64,000 bases of DNA from Herpomyces periplanetae (Eukaryota; Ascomycota; Laboulbeniomycetes; Herpomycetales; Herpomycetaceae), in NCBI GenBank assembly GCA_009733715.1, contig WMKJ01000020.1:92039-156038 (forward strand). The letters run 5' to 3'. Positions 1 through 12,000 of the stretch are shown piece by piece (position 1 is the first letter of the stretch; every line of letters begins with the position of its first letter). The position numbers and the translations under genes are program-made. Below the pieces are notes generated by a model, which worked only from the letters and a program-made list of their open reading frames with translations, made no database searches and had not been told where the DNA came from.

Positions 1-2
1 AA

Positions 3-1127
3 GTTATCCCGCCAAATAGCTATCAATGTATCAATCCCATTCTCTCGAATTTCCAAACTCGGTAAATGAGGAAGAAAATCATTTCCCACGAAAAAGCACA
101 TAAACACCCAATCATCAATCGCACGTTCCAAATCAAACGGAAATCCTTGATTTGGTACCTCAAGCTCTGCTTGAAGATACTCCCGTAAGGTAGAAACATG
201 TAACCAGATAAACGGTTTGCGCGTTGGAGGTGCCGTCTTTTCGTTAAATTCTCCACTCATTTGTTTAGTCTCTCCACGACAATTTTCCGCATTATGCCCA
301 CCTTGTCCACAGATCAAACACACCCTAGTAATTGACTCCTTGAAAAAAACATCCTCGCGCAACACCCGAAAGTGAAGTTCGTGTGTAGCTAGTCCTAGCA
401 TAATTAAATCTGCATCAAGTCCGTAGATAACATGTCGAGTATTCGGATCATAATCTAATGATCGACGTTGTGATCGTATGAATTCCATTATCTTATGCTC
501 CCCTTCCCCAGGTACAGTAGCATCGGATATAACAATCATCAATTGAGCCCATGCTGGATCTGTATTTAGTTTAAACGAGATCCAGTAGCGTAATGACGTG
601 GCTAATATGTCCATAAAAGGTGTTCCAGGCGTAATAGCATTGCTGTCCCATGTTTTCTTTATAACATCATTTTGTGAACACGTATCCGATAAATTGTGAT
701 TTTGTTTACGAAGTAGTTGAACAAATTCCTTATTGTCCTCGTCCTTTTCCTTGGCTTCCTGAGCAGATCTGAACCGTCGAGATCTTTGTTGATTCATTTT
801 AGCCCGTGGTGCAACTCCATCCACAGCAATCATTAATAGTCTGCGTGGTCGAACCATATTAACTACACGATCCGTATACTTAAAAATTTCTATCATCATT
901 TCTTCCTCATCAGCCGGTGCCGGTTTATCCTCAGGATGTGAACATGGGTGAACAATTCCGTTCATATCAAGGTATAAATTATCAAACTCCTCCCCATTAG
1001 GATTAGGCCGGCAGGCGTCAATCGGTACTTCGGTCCCATCGATAATCTGGGGTGAGTCCTCAATCACAGGTGATACAATTTTTGGATATTTGCGTGAAAG
1101 CCATCTGAATAAAGCTGGAACTCCCAT
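3..1127 (-). CDS. RAT1: 5'-3' exoribonuclease 2 (Rat1/Dhp1/Xrn2), 5' part, runs off the left edge
   Basis: Nuclear 5'-3' exoribonuclease; in other fungi it trims rRNA and snoRNA and drives torpedo termination of RNA polymerase II. The 375 visible codons are uninterrupted and begin [17 protein letters not shown], the Rat1 (not Xrn1) N-terminus. The acidic active-site block [13 protein letters not shown] follows, then [19 protein letters not shown], a CCHC zinc knuckle ([14 protein letters not shown]) typical of Rat1 and absent from Xrn1, and [18 protein letters not shown] near the window edge. The start is the first ATG after an AT-rich leader; translation from there matches the family from residue 1. 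The C-terminal half lies outside the window. It is divergent from USO1, with about 0.6 kb between the two start codons. Identification is firm; nothing can be said about the missing 3' part. Confidence 0.96.
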   Translation of the reverse strand, partial: MGVPALFRWLSRKYPKIVSPVIEDSPQIIDGTEVPIDACRPNPNGEEFDNLYLDMNGIVHPCSHPEDKPAPADEEEMMIEIFKYTDRVVNMVRPRRLLMIAVDGVAPRAKMNQQRSRRFRSAQEAKEKDEDNKEFVQLLRKQNHNLSDTCSQNDVIKKTWDSNAITPGTPFMDILATSLRYWISFKLNTDPAWAQLMIVISDATVPGEGEHKIMEFIRSQRRSLDYDPNTRHVIYGLDADLIMLGLATHELHFRVLREDVFFKESITRVCLICGQGGHNAENCRGETKQMSGEFNEKTAPPTRKPFIWLHVSTLREYLQAELEVPNQGFPFDLERAIDDWVFMCFFVGNDFLPHLPSLEIRENGIDTLIAIWRDN

Positions 1128-1743
1128 ATTAATTTTCAATTAATAGTCGTTAACCTTGAACCAGATAGTACCGAACCGCCCACCCAATAAGGCAAAATGA
1201 AGACAATATTTCCAAAAGCCCTTTAATACACTTTATCTAAACTTCCAAATTTAACAGCCTAATAGTTTAACGATAGTTTAACCAAAACTATCCATAAATA
1301 AAAATTTAATATCTTCTTCATTCCACATCTCCATGAATCGCTTAAAAAACTTTCTCTTTTTCCAATTCCTTTTTACCGAAAAGTTTTTCTCTATCCCCCG
1401 CTTAAATAAGCCATTCCTCTAGTCGTGTGACTTTCGTTTATTCGTTTCTCCGGTCCCCCTTGTTACGTCACGTGGACAAATCGAATGTTTGAACGAGAAA
1501 ATTTTGGCGAAAATTGCACTTCAATAAATTTGTAAAGTTTCAAGCTTAACAAGATTTCTCTTGGACGCTGGTTTTAATCGGTTTAACTCAGGAATGTTTT
1601 AGAATGTAAATTAAATTTACGTGGTAAGTTTTAATTTATTATTATTTTCAAATTGGTCTGACTGAGAATAGATTTTGTTGGATGGGATTTTCATATCAAT
1701 TTTCCTTAATATAGTATTAGACTTTCAATTGTTTCCAATCACC
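1128..1743. promoter_or_regulatory. divergent intergenic region between RAT1 and USO1
   Basis: No coding signal was seen. The stretch is AT-rich and must hold both promoters. The clearest candidate site is ACGTCACGTGG at about 1465-1475, containing a CACGTG E-box (1469-1474). A role for it is inference only. Confidence 0.4.
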
Positions 1744-4578
1744 ATGAATCGTGGTTCTGAAAAATCATCGTATCGGCGTCAAACTGCTTCTGATGCCATC
1801 AGTATATTGAGTGGTCGCCTTGTTTCATCCACCCTGTTAGAAGATCGTCGAGCTGCTATACTCGGTCTTCGAAGCTTTTCAAAAGATTATCCTGCTTCAG
1901 TTTCCTCCTGTGCTCTGCGTGGTTTAGTATCATGCCTAAATAATGATTCTGATGATGTTGACACTATTAAACTTGTCTTGGAAACGTTATTAGCTTTAGC
2001 TCATCCAAATGAGAAATCTGTAAGTTTCTCGCACATTTACTCTCTCATATATTAAGGCAGCAAACCCACCATTAACCATTTTCATCAATTTTATGGTTTG
2101 CTCTCGCTAATGGTTACTTCTGATGCTTATTTTAGCCGGAAGCTTCCGACGATATCAGCCTATGGTTAGCCGATGAATTTACTCAGGTACGTTAAATGTC
2201 CCATCATCTTGTATGCTTTACTTTTAATGAAAGGTTGATCAAAGGACTAAGCAGAATTCTCAATCAAGCGGCCGGATAATATTCCTGCTTTATTACATCT
2301 TATCGATAGCGATAATTTTTTCGTCCGCTTGTATTCTATACAGATAATTACAGCTGTCTCTAACGCTCGACCATCTCTGGCTCGTGAGTGTATTATGAGC
2401 ACTCCATTGGGAACTTCTCGTTTAGTGAAACTTTTAAAAGATGATAAAGAACCAATTCGAGACGGTTAGTATTCAGATATATCCGTTAGACCTTACACAA
2501 TGTTCAAATTTACTGCTTTAGTTTGTAGTATGCATGTGTATCTGGCTAATGGATTTATAGCCGGTGTGGTTTTACTTATCAATTTAACCTCAGGTTCATC
2601 AGAATTTCAAAAATTAGTAGCTTTTGAGGGCACATTTGAAAGTATTATTTCCCTGGTTAAATCAGAAGGTTCAATTTACTACGGTGGAGTTGTAGTTCAA
2701 GACTGCTTGTCTCTGTTGGCTAATTTAATACGATTTAATGCCAGTAATCAAGCACTTTTTCGTGAATCAGATTGCATGAAAGATTTTTGCTCCCTTTTAA
2801 AAGATATAGATTCAGAAAGCGACAATCAATGGCAAAATGAGTTAAAGGACAAAAATCTTTGGGGACTATTGGCAGTAATACGAATGTTTTTGTCTGGAGG
2901 ATCAAGCGAAACTTCATTAAATCAGAATTCATTTACTCGTGAGGGATTACTAGAAAGCATTTTAAATGAAGCTTTCAAAGCTACTAACCGAGAATTCATC
3001 CGATCAGAAGCTTTTTATACATGTGCAGACATGATTCGATCTAATGGGAAATTACTTGAAAGTTTCGCTCAAATTAAAGTTCGTAAATGGTGGGATGTTT
3101 TACCCAATTCAAAAGCTCCGTATGGAAACATTATGACAAAGGAATCCAATACTAAAGCTCTGGACAAGGATATTCCACGAATAAATGTTGTAAAAGCATT
3201 ACTCGAATTAACCTTAGGAAATGGTACAGGAATTAAGTTTTCTGAACGATACGCAGCAGCGGAGTGTATCAAAAGTTTTGTGACAGGAGACGAGCGAATT
3301 AAGAATGATTTTGTGGAAAAGTCTATTGAAGAGTATGAAAAAGGTGAAGGACCTTCATTCAAATGGAATTGTTTTGCAGCAGGTTTTACTCGACTAAATG
3401 ATAAGGTTAAGGATGTTGATCCGTTTTATATATGGTTTGGTTTAACATTGATTATGTGGTTAATCAGTGATGATGTATCGGTTAAGGAGCGATTGTTAAA
3501 AGTCAAGGATATTGATTGCTGCGAAGGTGAAGAAGAAGTTACTTTATTACAACATGTTTCAGGCATGTTCGTATGGGCTTTACAACGAGATGGAGGCCGA
3601 GGAATGGAGAGAGAAGTGATGGCATATTTGATGCTAATTTGTGTATGGGTTTATGAAAGTCATGCCGCTGTGAACCAATTCTTAAGTGAAGGTAGTGCTA
3701 TTCGAGTATTAATGTATCAAGCTTCAAAAGAGCTTGGAAATGAGCAAGAAATGGATCAAAATCAAATTATCATTCGAGGACTTTGTGCATTCTTACTTGG
3801 GATAATTTACGAGTTTTCAACCAAGGATTCCGTGATCCCTCGCAGTGAATTACGAACTATTTTACATGGAGGTTTGGGTCGGGAAAAGTATTCCGAAGCA
3901 ATTCGAAGAACCCGAAACTGTCGAATCGTACGAGAATATGAAGTTCGTTGGACTGGAGAAGATATTGAAGCTATAACGGCCAGAATTGGAAAAGAGTGTG
4001 AAGAAGTTTTCGTAGAGGGAAAATTTATTGAATTTTTCAAGGACAATTACGGGAGAATTCTACGTTCAATTGATAGTGATGCTTCAATGGAAATTCATTC
4101 AATTTCCGATAAAGGCGTAGATCGAAATATTATTGATATGCTTAGACAACAACTAGATGAAAGTAAGGCAATCTGTGAAGTTAAAACGAATGAATTTCTG
4201 AAAATGAAGGGCTTATTAGAAGGTCAAATTGAAGATTTACGCATGGAAATAAACGATCTTAAAAGAATCCGGTCAAATCTTGAACAGCAAGTCTTAAAGG
4301 CAGAAAGAATGTACTTACAAAGTCAGCAAGATAATCAAAAGTTATCTTTAGAGCATAATGGAATTCGGGAACAACTTTTAACGCTTCAACAGAATCAAGG
4401 AACAACGAGTGAACTTGAACAAGATTTTGATCGATTATTACTAGTTTTGGGCGATGTGGAAGAGAAGCGAAAAAGGGATAAGGCAATTCTTAAAGAAATG
4501 GGAAGAGAAGTATCCGAAGATGAAGATGATGAAGATTCCAACACAATCAAATCCGTTAATTCAAGCAATAAACCTTAA
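1744..4578 (+). CDS. USO1: vesicle tethering factor Uso1/p115
   Basis: Long coiled-coil tether for ER-to-Golgi COPII vesicles, acting with Rab1/Ypt1 at the cis-Golgi. Four exons are inferred: 1744-2019, 2136-2186, 2269-2464 and 2561-4578, giving 846 residues. Joins preserve the family pattern: ...LALAHPNEKS | PEASDDISLWLADEFTQ | RPDNIPALLHLIDSDN... | GVVLLINLTSGSSEFQKLVAFE. Residues about 15-650 form the armadillo-like globular head (TLLEDRRAAILGL near the start), about 670-800 are heptad-rich coiled coil, and the C-terminus is acidic (SEDEDDEDS) as in p115. The tail is much shorter than yeast Uso1 (about 1790 residues) and close to metazoan p115 (about 960). Exon 3 could alternatively start a few codons earlier; 2269 gives the best fit. 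IleRS follows 200 nt downstream on the same strand. Confidence 0.93.
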
Positions 4579-4781
4579 AACTTTACCCAAAAGAGTAATT
4601 TTTTGTAACTTTGAAAACGATATCGTCACTGAACATCCATGACTAATCAGTGTGGGACAAGTATAGGCGAAAAGACAAACGTGGAGAGTTAACCAACATT
4701 TTCAAAATTTCTACGGGTCAGGCGGTAATATTCGCTTTCAAGATTAAGCCAAAATCAGATTAATTTTGTCCAACCGGCAAA

Positions 4782-7700
4782 ATGAGCATCAACTTTGCTA
4801 GTTCGGAAGAAGAAATTATAAAGTATTGGAGAGAAATAAATGCGTTTCAAAGACAGTTAGATTTAAGCCGTAACCGAGATTCTTATACATTTTATGACGG
4901 ACCACCTTTTGCTACAGGACTACCACATTATGGACATTTATTGACTTCAACAATCAAGGATATTGTACCACGCTACTGGACGGGTAAAGGATTCTATGTT
5001 GAACGAAGATTTGGTTGGGATACTCATGGGGTACCTATTGAATATGAAATTGATAAGAAATTCGGTATGTCTGGTAGTGACGCAGTGAAAAAGTTGGGAA
5101 TAAAAAAGTATAATGAAGAGTGTCGTAGTATTGTTATGCGATATGCTAATGAATGGCGACACACTATTGAACGGTTGGGACGATGGATCGACTTTGATAA
5201 CGACTATAAAACAATGGACACTAACTTCATGGAAAGTGTTTGGTGGGTATTCAAAACATTGTGGAAAAAAAATGTCGTCTATCGTGGGTATCGAGTAATG
5301 CCTTATTCAACCGCACTGAACACACCTCTTAGCTTGATGGAGGCATCCCAAAATTATCGTGACGTCCAGGATCCTGCTGTTGTTGTAACTTTTCCTTTGG
5401 AAGATGATGAAGATACTTGCCTGTTAGCTTGGACAACAACACCATGGACATTACCATCCAATTTGAGCTTAGCTGTTCATCCAGACTTCGATTATGTTAA
5501 AGTTCACGATAATAAAACGGGAAAAAAATACATTCTTCTGCAAAAATTAATTAATACAGTGTATAAACCCTCCAAAAAAGCTAACCCAATTAATCAAGAA
5601 TACAAAATTCTCGACAATATTAAAGGAAAAGATATGCTAGGATGGCGATATAAACCACTCTACGATTTTTTTTATGATACTTTCAAGGATAAGGCCTTTC
5701 GTGTTATCACTGATGAATACGTTACGGCCGATAGTGGTGTTGGAATTGTACATCAGGCCCCGGCATTTGGTGAAGATGATTTCCGTGTTGCAACCAAATA
5801 CGGAATCATCGATGAAAATACACTCCCTCCAAACCCCATTGATGAAAAGGGTATTTTAACTGCTGAATTAGGTCCCTTTGGTGGAATTTACTTTAAAGAT
5901 GCTGACAAAATTATCGTCCGCGACTTAAAACAACGCGGAAGACTCATATCCGACAGTCAAGTATTTCATAGTTATCCCTTCTGCTGGAGATCTGATACCC
6001 CATTATTATACAAATTAGTTCCATCATGGTTTGTGCGTATCACACCAATTATCCCCGATCTACTGGCAAATATAGAAAAAAGTTATTGGGTTCCAGGCTT
6101 TGTCAAAGAAAAACGATTTACCAGCTGGATCAAGAATGCCCGAGATTGGAACATTTCTCGAAATCGTTACTGGGGAACACCAATTCCTCTATGGACTAAT
6201 GATGATTTTACAGAAATTGTATGTGTGGAAAGCATTGAAGAGTTAAAACGTCTCAGTGGATACACTGGTGAAATAACTGATATCCATCGTGACATTGTTG
6301 ATCAAATTAAAATTAAAAGCTCTCGAACGGAAGGATTATGGTTAAAACGAGTAGACGAAGTTTTCGATTGTTGGTTTGAATCTGGAAGTATGCCTTATGC
6401 TAGTGTTCATTATCCTTTTGGTTCATCTGAAGATTTTTCCAAACATTTTCCTGCAGATTTTATTGCTGAAGGACTTGATCAAACCCGTGGATGGTTTTAT
6501 ACGCTGTCTGTTATGGCTACTCATCTATTTAATACAACTGCTTTTAAGAATTGTGTCGTTAACGGTATAATATTGGCTGAAGATGGTAAAAAAATGTCTA
6601 AACGTCTTAAAAATTATCCTGATCCAGATAAGATTTTCAAGGAATATGGCGCTGATGCTCTTCGTCTTTACTTGATCAATTCCCCCGTTGTTCGTGCCGA
6701 ACCTCTCAAGTTTAAAGAAAGTGGTGTTAAAGAAATCGTTTCAAAGGTACTTTTACCCCTTTGGAACAGTGTCAACTTTCTTGAACAACAAATCGCTCTA
6801 TTTAAAAAAACTACTGACACAAACTTTATCTATCAACCCTCTGTATTCAGCAATCTAGACGAACCATCATCTTCCAATTCCAATATTACCCAATTAGGTA
6901 AATCTTTGGAATCTGCTACCATCACCAAATGTCATCGTGATCCCGTTTCTACATCCCAAAATCCCGATACCAATACTTCCACAAAGTTTTCAATAATGGA
7001 TCTTTGGATTCTCAGTCAGTGCGAACATTTTCTTGAATTTGTTGACGAGGAAATGAAGTTCTATCGACTGTATACAATTATCCCCGAATTTCTTAAATTT
7101 CTCGACAATCTAACTAATTGGTATATACGCTTCAACCGTAAGCGTTCAAAGGGTAGCAACGGACCTAGTGAAACTAAATTATGCTTAAACGTACTCACTC
7201 ACGTTCTTCTCAAGACAATCGGAATCATGTCAGCCTTTATCCCATTTCTAACCGAACGTATTTATCTTAAACTTAAACCGTGGATCTCTACTGGTAACCC
7301 CCCCGTTCAATCCATCCATTTTCTCCCGTATCCTCATGCAAAATCCCATCTGGTTAATCTACCTATACAGCGTATTATTTCACGTATGCAAAGTGTAATT
7401 GATCTGGCTCGAGTATGTCGAGAAAAGCGAAATATTGGTCTGAAAGTTCCGCTTTCCAAAATTTACGTCATTCATGAAGATCCAGATGTTCTAAAGGACG
7501 TTGAACGTATGCGCAACGAGATTTTGGCCGAGTTAAATGTTCGAACTATGCAGCTTTCAACTACCCAGGATTCTGTTTGGCCAATTTCTTACGTTTGCAC
7601 CATTAATTGGCAAAACCTAGGTAGAGATTTTGGAAAGTCGTGTAAACTTATACAATCCCGTGTCTCTAAATTTACCGATTCTGAAATTCATCAATTTCTC

Positions 7701-8165
7701 CTCACCGGTACCTTTAGCCTAACCCCTGAAATCACTTTGACCCGGGACCATCTTACTGCGAATCCTTCTCTCTCATCTACTACAACTCCCGCCAATCTTG
7801 AATACGCTGCTAATGATAATTTGCTCATCGTACTTGATGTTTTACTCGATGATTATTTAGTCGAGGAAGCCTTTGTTCGTGAACTCATTAACCGAGTTCA
7901 AAAATTACGTAAACGTGTTAATCTGGCCCCCACCGATGATATACATATGCAACTTTATCGTCAACCATCCGATTTACCTGTCTCCTTGGATCCCCAAAAT
8001 GTTTTAAATAAACACTCTAATCTCGTCACGGAAACTCTACGTCGTAACATAGATTACTTTGATGAACTTCCCAACCCTGACAATACACCCGGTCGAGAAA
8101 TCGTTCGCGAGCCCCAATTGATCAATTCTCTTTCGTCTATTCTTCGTTTGGCGCATCTTGATTAA
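4782..8165 (+). CDS. ILS1: isoleucyl-tRNA synthetase, cytosolic
   Basis: Charges tRNA-Ile with isoleucine. This intronless 1127-codon frame starts MSINFASSEEEIIKYW. It has the class I signature as HYGH at residues 49-52 (within PPFATGLPHYGHLL), the editing-domain motif TTTPWTLPSNLSLAVHP, WTTTPWTLP-type CP1 sequence, the isoleucine-type DCWFESGSMPYASVHYPF block and the KMSKR signature near residue 605 (EDGKKMSKRLKNYPDPD). Length compares with 1072 for the yeast cytosolic enzyme, and there is no mitochondrial presequence, so this is the cytosolic form. The C-terminal region after about residue 900 is the eukaryote-type appended domain and is less conserved. The start is the first ATG; the leader is 203 nt from the USO1 stop. 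Confidence 0.98.
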   Translation: MSINFASSEEEIIKYWREINAFQRQLDLSRNRDSYTFYDGPPFATGLPHYGHLLTSTIKDIVPRYWTGKGFYVERRFGWDTHGVPIEYEIDKKFGMSGSDAVKKLGIKKYNEECRSIVMRYANEWRHTIERLGRWIDFDNDYKTMDTNFMESVWWVFKTLWKKNVVYRGYRVMPYSTALNTPLSLMEASQNYRDVQDPAVVVTFPLEDDEDTCLLAWTTTPWTLPSNLSLAVHPDFDYVKVHDNKTGKKYILLQKLINTVYKPSKKANPINQEYKILDNIKGKDMLGWRYKPLYDFFYDTFKDKAFRVITDEYVTADSGVGIVHQAPAFGEDDFRVATKYGIIDENTLPPNPIDEKGILTAELGPFGGIYFKDADKIIVRDLKQRGRLISDSQVFHSYPFCWRSDTPLLYKLVPSWFVRITPIIPDLLANIEKSYWVPGFVKEKRFTSWIKNARDWNISRNRYWGTPIPLWTNDDFTEIVCVESIEELKRLSGYTGEITDIHRDIVDQIKIKSSRTEGLWLKRVDEVFDCWFESGSMPYASVHYPFGSSEDFSKHFPADFIAEGLDQTRGWFYTLSVMATHLFNTTAFKNCVVNGIILAEDGKKMSKRLKNYPDPDKIFKEYGADALRLYLINSPVVRAEPLKFKESGVKEIVSKVLLPLWNSVNFLEQQIALFKKTTDTNFIYQPSVFSNLDEPSSSNSNITQLGKSLESATITKCHRDPVSTSQNPDTNTSTKFSIMDLWILSQCEHFLEFVDEEMKFYRLYTIIPEFLKFLDNLTNWYIRFNRKRSKGSNGPSETKLCLNVLTHVLLKTIGIMSAFIPFLTERIYLKLKPWISTGNPPVQSIHFLPYPHAKSHLVNLPIQRIISRMQSVIDLARVCREKRNIGLKVPLSKIYVIHEDPDVLKDVERMRNEILAELNVRTMQLSTTQDSVWPISYVCTINWQNLGRDFGKSCKLIQSRVSKFTDSEIHQFLLTGTFSLTPEITLTRDHLTANPSLSSTTTPANLEYAANDNLLIVLDVLLDDYLVEEAFVRELINRVQKLRKRVNLAPTDDIHMQLYRQPSDLPVSLDPQNVLNKHSNLVTETLRRNIDYFDELPNPDNTPGREIVREPQLINSLSSILRLAHLD

Positions 8166-8419
8166 CTTTCGCGCTCCTCCACTCGTAATCCTCCGTAGAA
8201 TTTTCTTTTTCTCGTGTACACTCTGTGCCTAGATAAAAAAATATCACTTTTTACTTTTCCCACCTCCGTTTACGTGTTTTGTGTGCCGTGTAATGTCTCT
8301 GCGTCATTCATCCCTGGGCACGCGGGAAACTTCAGGTTGACCGCCGCGCAACAAAAAGTTGCCCAGCACGCAACAAAAGAGAGCGCCCGTTGGGGAAGGC
8401 ATGCATGCGAGGCACACGC
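8166..8419. other. IleRS 3' flank
   Basis: No gene. There are two near copies of CGCAACAAAA at about 8347 and 8369. The second contains the AAAA that reads as a TTTT run on the minus strand about 40 nt past tRNA-Ser, a possible Pol III terminator. Confidence 0.4.
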
Positions 8420-8544
8420 CGACGCCGGCAAGATTCGAACTTGCGCTCCCGAAGGAACCAGATATCGAAGGGGTTACTCACGCCACCTTGCGCGCTCTCC
8501 ACCCAGATTCGAGTCTGGCGCTTTAACCACTCAGCCACAGCGCC
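8420..8544 (-). tRNA. tRNA-Ser(CGA) with a 44-nt intron
   Basis: The minus strand folds as a class II tRNA. The 5' acceptor GGCGCTG pairs with CGGCGTC (two G-U pairs). The D arm is GCT...AGC and the anticodon stem CCAGA pairs with TCTGG. The anticodon CGA occupies canonical positions 34-36. A long variable arm (TTCCTTCGGGAGC) is diagnostic of Ser, and the T arm is GCAAG-TTCGAAT-CTTGC. The discriminator is G; CCA is not encoded. The 5' exon is 8544-8508 (37 nt) and the 3' exon 8463-8420. The intron, 8507-8464, sits just 3' of position 37 where eukaryotic tRNA introns occur. It ends CCCCTTCGAT, giving a TCG that can pair with the CGA anticodon as in yeast pre-tRNAs. The intron edges are ambiguous by two bases (AT repeated). 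Confidence 0.93.
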
Positions 8545-9088
8545 TCCCACACCCCAGCGGGGGTCAAAGTTGATTATAGAGGATATTTTTCAGCGTACCG
8601 TATAAGCAAGCCGACACCAAACCGTTCCAGGGTCCCCCAACCGCCTGTTCACCGGCTCAGAACCTGCTGCTACGGTATCTTTGTGCGTGTAAAATATGTG
8701 CGCATGCGTACGCTCAATTAATCATAGTTTGCATCCCATTCCTACACGAGTAAACGTATGTGTGTATGTGTATAGCTAAAATAACATCATGATCAAGTTA
8801 CAAGACAAAATTTCTGCCGCAAAGTTAAGCCAATACGCAGCGCTGCGAAATCGGTATCCCAAACCCATTACCCACCCGTATATCCACGCTGCCTCTCTTC
8901 CTCCCGTACAAAAGAATACAACACTTATACTCCACACACCCGGTGGTAACAATGGAGTAAGTGTACATGCGCGTGTGACAAAATAAGTGGCCCTGACCTG
9001 ACTATGAATGTATGAGTGAACAAGATCACAAAACTGCAACACAATCCGTATGGGCAGTTATACCAACGATTGTACAATATACAAACTT
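8545..9088. other. intergenic, tRNA-Ser 5' flank and INCENP 3' flank
   Basis: No supported gene. Short frames on both strands lack family resemblance. Alternating CA/TG-rich DNA (GTATGTGTGTATGTG) lies near 8757-8772. The right part must contain the INCENP 3' untranslated region. Confidence 0.4.
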
Positions 9089-12000
9089 TCAATTACCCGG
9101 GTCATAAACCCAACCGCCATTTCTCACTAAACGTTCACGCGCCCGAAGATCGTTTTGACGTTCTTCTTCCGTCAACAAATCCCCAGATGTCGCCCAAGCC
9201 GCGCTACTAGTTCGGTCACGAAGAATCTTATATCGATCTGACCCTTTAAAAATTTCCTCCATCTTAATCGGACCAACGGCTCCAAACACAGTGCGAGGAT
9301 CTACAAGTTGTTGTGAAAGAAGCTGTTCCTTTAATTCAGGCGAATTCGTCCAGTCTGGTCCGATAAACCTTTCGTTACCCGAGTCTTCATCAAAGTAATC
9401 CGAAGGAATATCTGGCAAACTAATCTCTTCACTAACCATCTGAAGTGGTGTGTTCGTCATCTTCCGCGCATCTGAATTTTCCACTAATCCATTCTTCGTC
9501 GATTTACCACATGCATTCTTCATAAGTGTCTCCGAATCCGTACGATCGCTCGTGTCTGTTGTGTGTCCATGCTGTAAGTTATGCTGCGCCTTAACCGTCG
9601 ATTTGAATAATGATGACGATGATGATGCTGTCGTTGTCGTTGCATGAGACATCGAAATTGTCTGGATTGTCGTCATTCCCGTTCCCCTGTACGTCCGACT
9701 ACCAGTCGATTCCTGTTCCATTGTTAGTATTCCAATCCTTTTTCCTCATTTAGTATAACAATTAGCTCCCTTAAATCTTACCTTATTAGATTCATCCGTC
9801 ACATCCCCACCCCAAGCCGTTTCGTCCGTTTTCCTTCTCTTCCATTCACTTCCCTTTTGCCCATCTTCATTCCCCAACTCTTTAGATTTGCCTTCGTCTC
9901 CATCATTCTTGAATGTCCGCTTTAAAGCTTTTGCTGCTTCTTTACCACTAATTCCTACAACCTCCCGGGTTTGATGTAATCCACCCCGGCTTTTATCTCC
10001 ACATCCCGGCACAGTCACTATTCCTTCACGTTCGTTTCGACTAACTGGCCGTCCCATTTCTCGTTTCTTCTTTGATTCTACCGCCACCCGAGTAGCACTA
10101 CTCATTGTCATGGGAATCCCCACACTTTGTACTGTCCCTGTTGATGATTTAACACTTGCAGGTGCTTCAGCTTCGCCTGGTTTTCGGATTATCTCCGTTG
10201 TCTGGACTTTCAAATTTCTCTTTTCTTCAAATCCTCCTGCTGTCTTCTTTATTTCAATCTTACGCTCCCTCTTTTTCGCAGTTACATCAATTGTCTTCCC
10301 CCTTACCACTCCTCCACTAACTCCAATTCCTCCCACTTTAGTTCCATTAACTCCTTGATTTGATGCGCACGATACTGACGTAGATGTTGAACTAGTCTTC
10401 ACCGTACATATAGATCTTTTATTATACTGTGAGTTAGTAGTCGCTAAACTACCCCCCGTTAACGATGCCGATAATGTCGCATTAGACACTTGAATCTGCC
10501 CAACTCTCTGCGATGCCAATTTGATCGAAACTGGTGTTGGACGACCTTTAACTGCCTTTGCTCCCCTTTTTCGTTCTGCCATTCTTATCTGCTGTGACAA
10601 CGGTAATAGACTTTTATTTACTCCTCCCGTTACTTGGGACTTGGATAACTCATCTGCTGTGCCAACATGCCTGCTCGTTGACCCTTCACCGTCCTCTTCT
10701 ACGCCTTCTCCCGATTTTCGTACTTTCGTTGAACAAAGAGGTGGAACCACCCGATTTGATTCCCTTGATACCTCCATAAGATGAGGCTTTTGTTCCATAG
10801 TCCCATTACTCTTCTGGACATCTGTTTCTTCACTACTACCCTTCTGTTGACTACGAGAATCTGGCGCTAATTCCTTTCGTTTTTGCTCCGTTGAGCTCCG
10901 TGTAACTCGCGCTTCAAAATCTAGAATTGGTAAAACCGGCGGTACTGAGTTCGCCGCTTCTTCATTCTCGCTACCCCCTTTGGTCACCCCCCTAATGCCA
11001 AAAAGACCCATTTCTGCTTCTCCGGCTTGTTCTAATTTTTTCTCTGGCTCCGGTATGGAGGCCCTGCTTGGGCTACCAGCCATTCTCTTTTCAGATTCTT
11101 TGCTACCTTTGTGTGACATGCCGAAAAAAGGACTAGAAGCTTGTGAATCAACTTTAGCCTGTGCACTCACATTGGCGCTTGACGCAAACATCCCTTTAGC
11201 CGACCGCAATACAGAATACAGTTTTGCTTTTGATGCACTAAGAGGTCCTTCATTGAACCGTTTACTTGTTGCTGATCGCGGTGTTTGCGGTGTTGATTCA
11301 ACTCCACGACTTCTCTTCGTCGAAAGAGCCCGTCCCAGCCTCGGAGATTTAGTCGCTTTAATAAAATTTTCCGTTTTCTTGTCAACAGATGGCAACAACT
11401 TATTCATAAATGACTTTCCTTCCCCAATATCTCTACCCTTCGCTGCCTCTGAATTTGTGACTGTAACCTTGCTAACCGATACCCCACTGGATTTGGACCC
11501 CATGTTTAATCCCCTGTCCCCGTTAACTACAGACGATAAATTTGTTCTTTTCTGGCCTTCAATACCATTGTTAAGCGCCGGTAATGATTCCTTACACTTC
11601 CCAAGTAGGCTAATCTTCTCTTGAAGTCTCTGCGTTGACGTTTGATTATAATCACGGTGAATTTCATAATTACTACGCCCAAATTTCGCTTTGTTCATTA
11701 ACTTAGCCACACCTTCATCACCTTTTCCCATCTGCTCGGGTAATTGAGGCAAATTAAATTGCCCCGGAATAGATCCTATCAGAAGTTCCACATTTTCAGG
11801 CTCATCCGCTTTTGGTGCTAGTGGCAATGCTTTATTAACGTTGACTAGGTTTATGGATGGTTTTTCACTTAGCTTCATACTGTTTGCATCAACGTTGGCT
11901 TCTCTTTTCGTCGATTTGTCCTCATCTCTAGCGTGATCTGGTTCTGATTTATCCGATTCTACTAAACGTTCCACCGAAGTAACCATTATGGAAGTAACAG

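Noticed and set aside
23-256. 77-codon minus frame at the left edge
   Set aside because: It overlaps the RAT1 coding sequence in another frame; RAT1 conservation explains the region.
8214-8573. 119-codon plus frame
   Set aside because: It runs antisense through the tRNA-Ser gene; chance frame.
10980-11624. 214-codon plus frame inside INCENP
   Set aside because: Antisense shadow of the long Ser/Lys-rich INCENP exon; no family motif.
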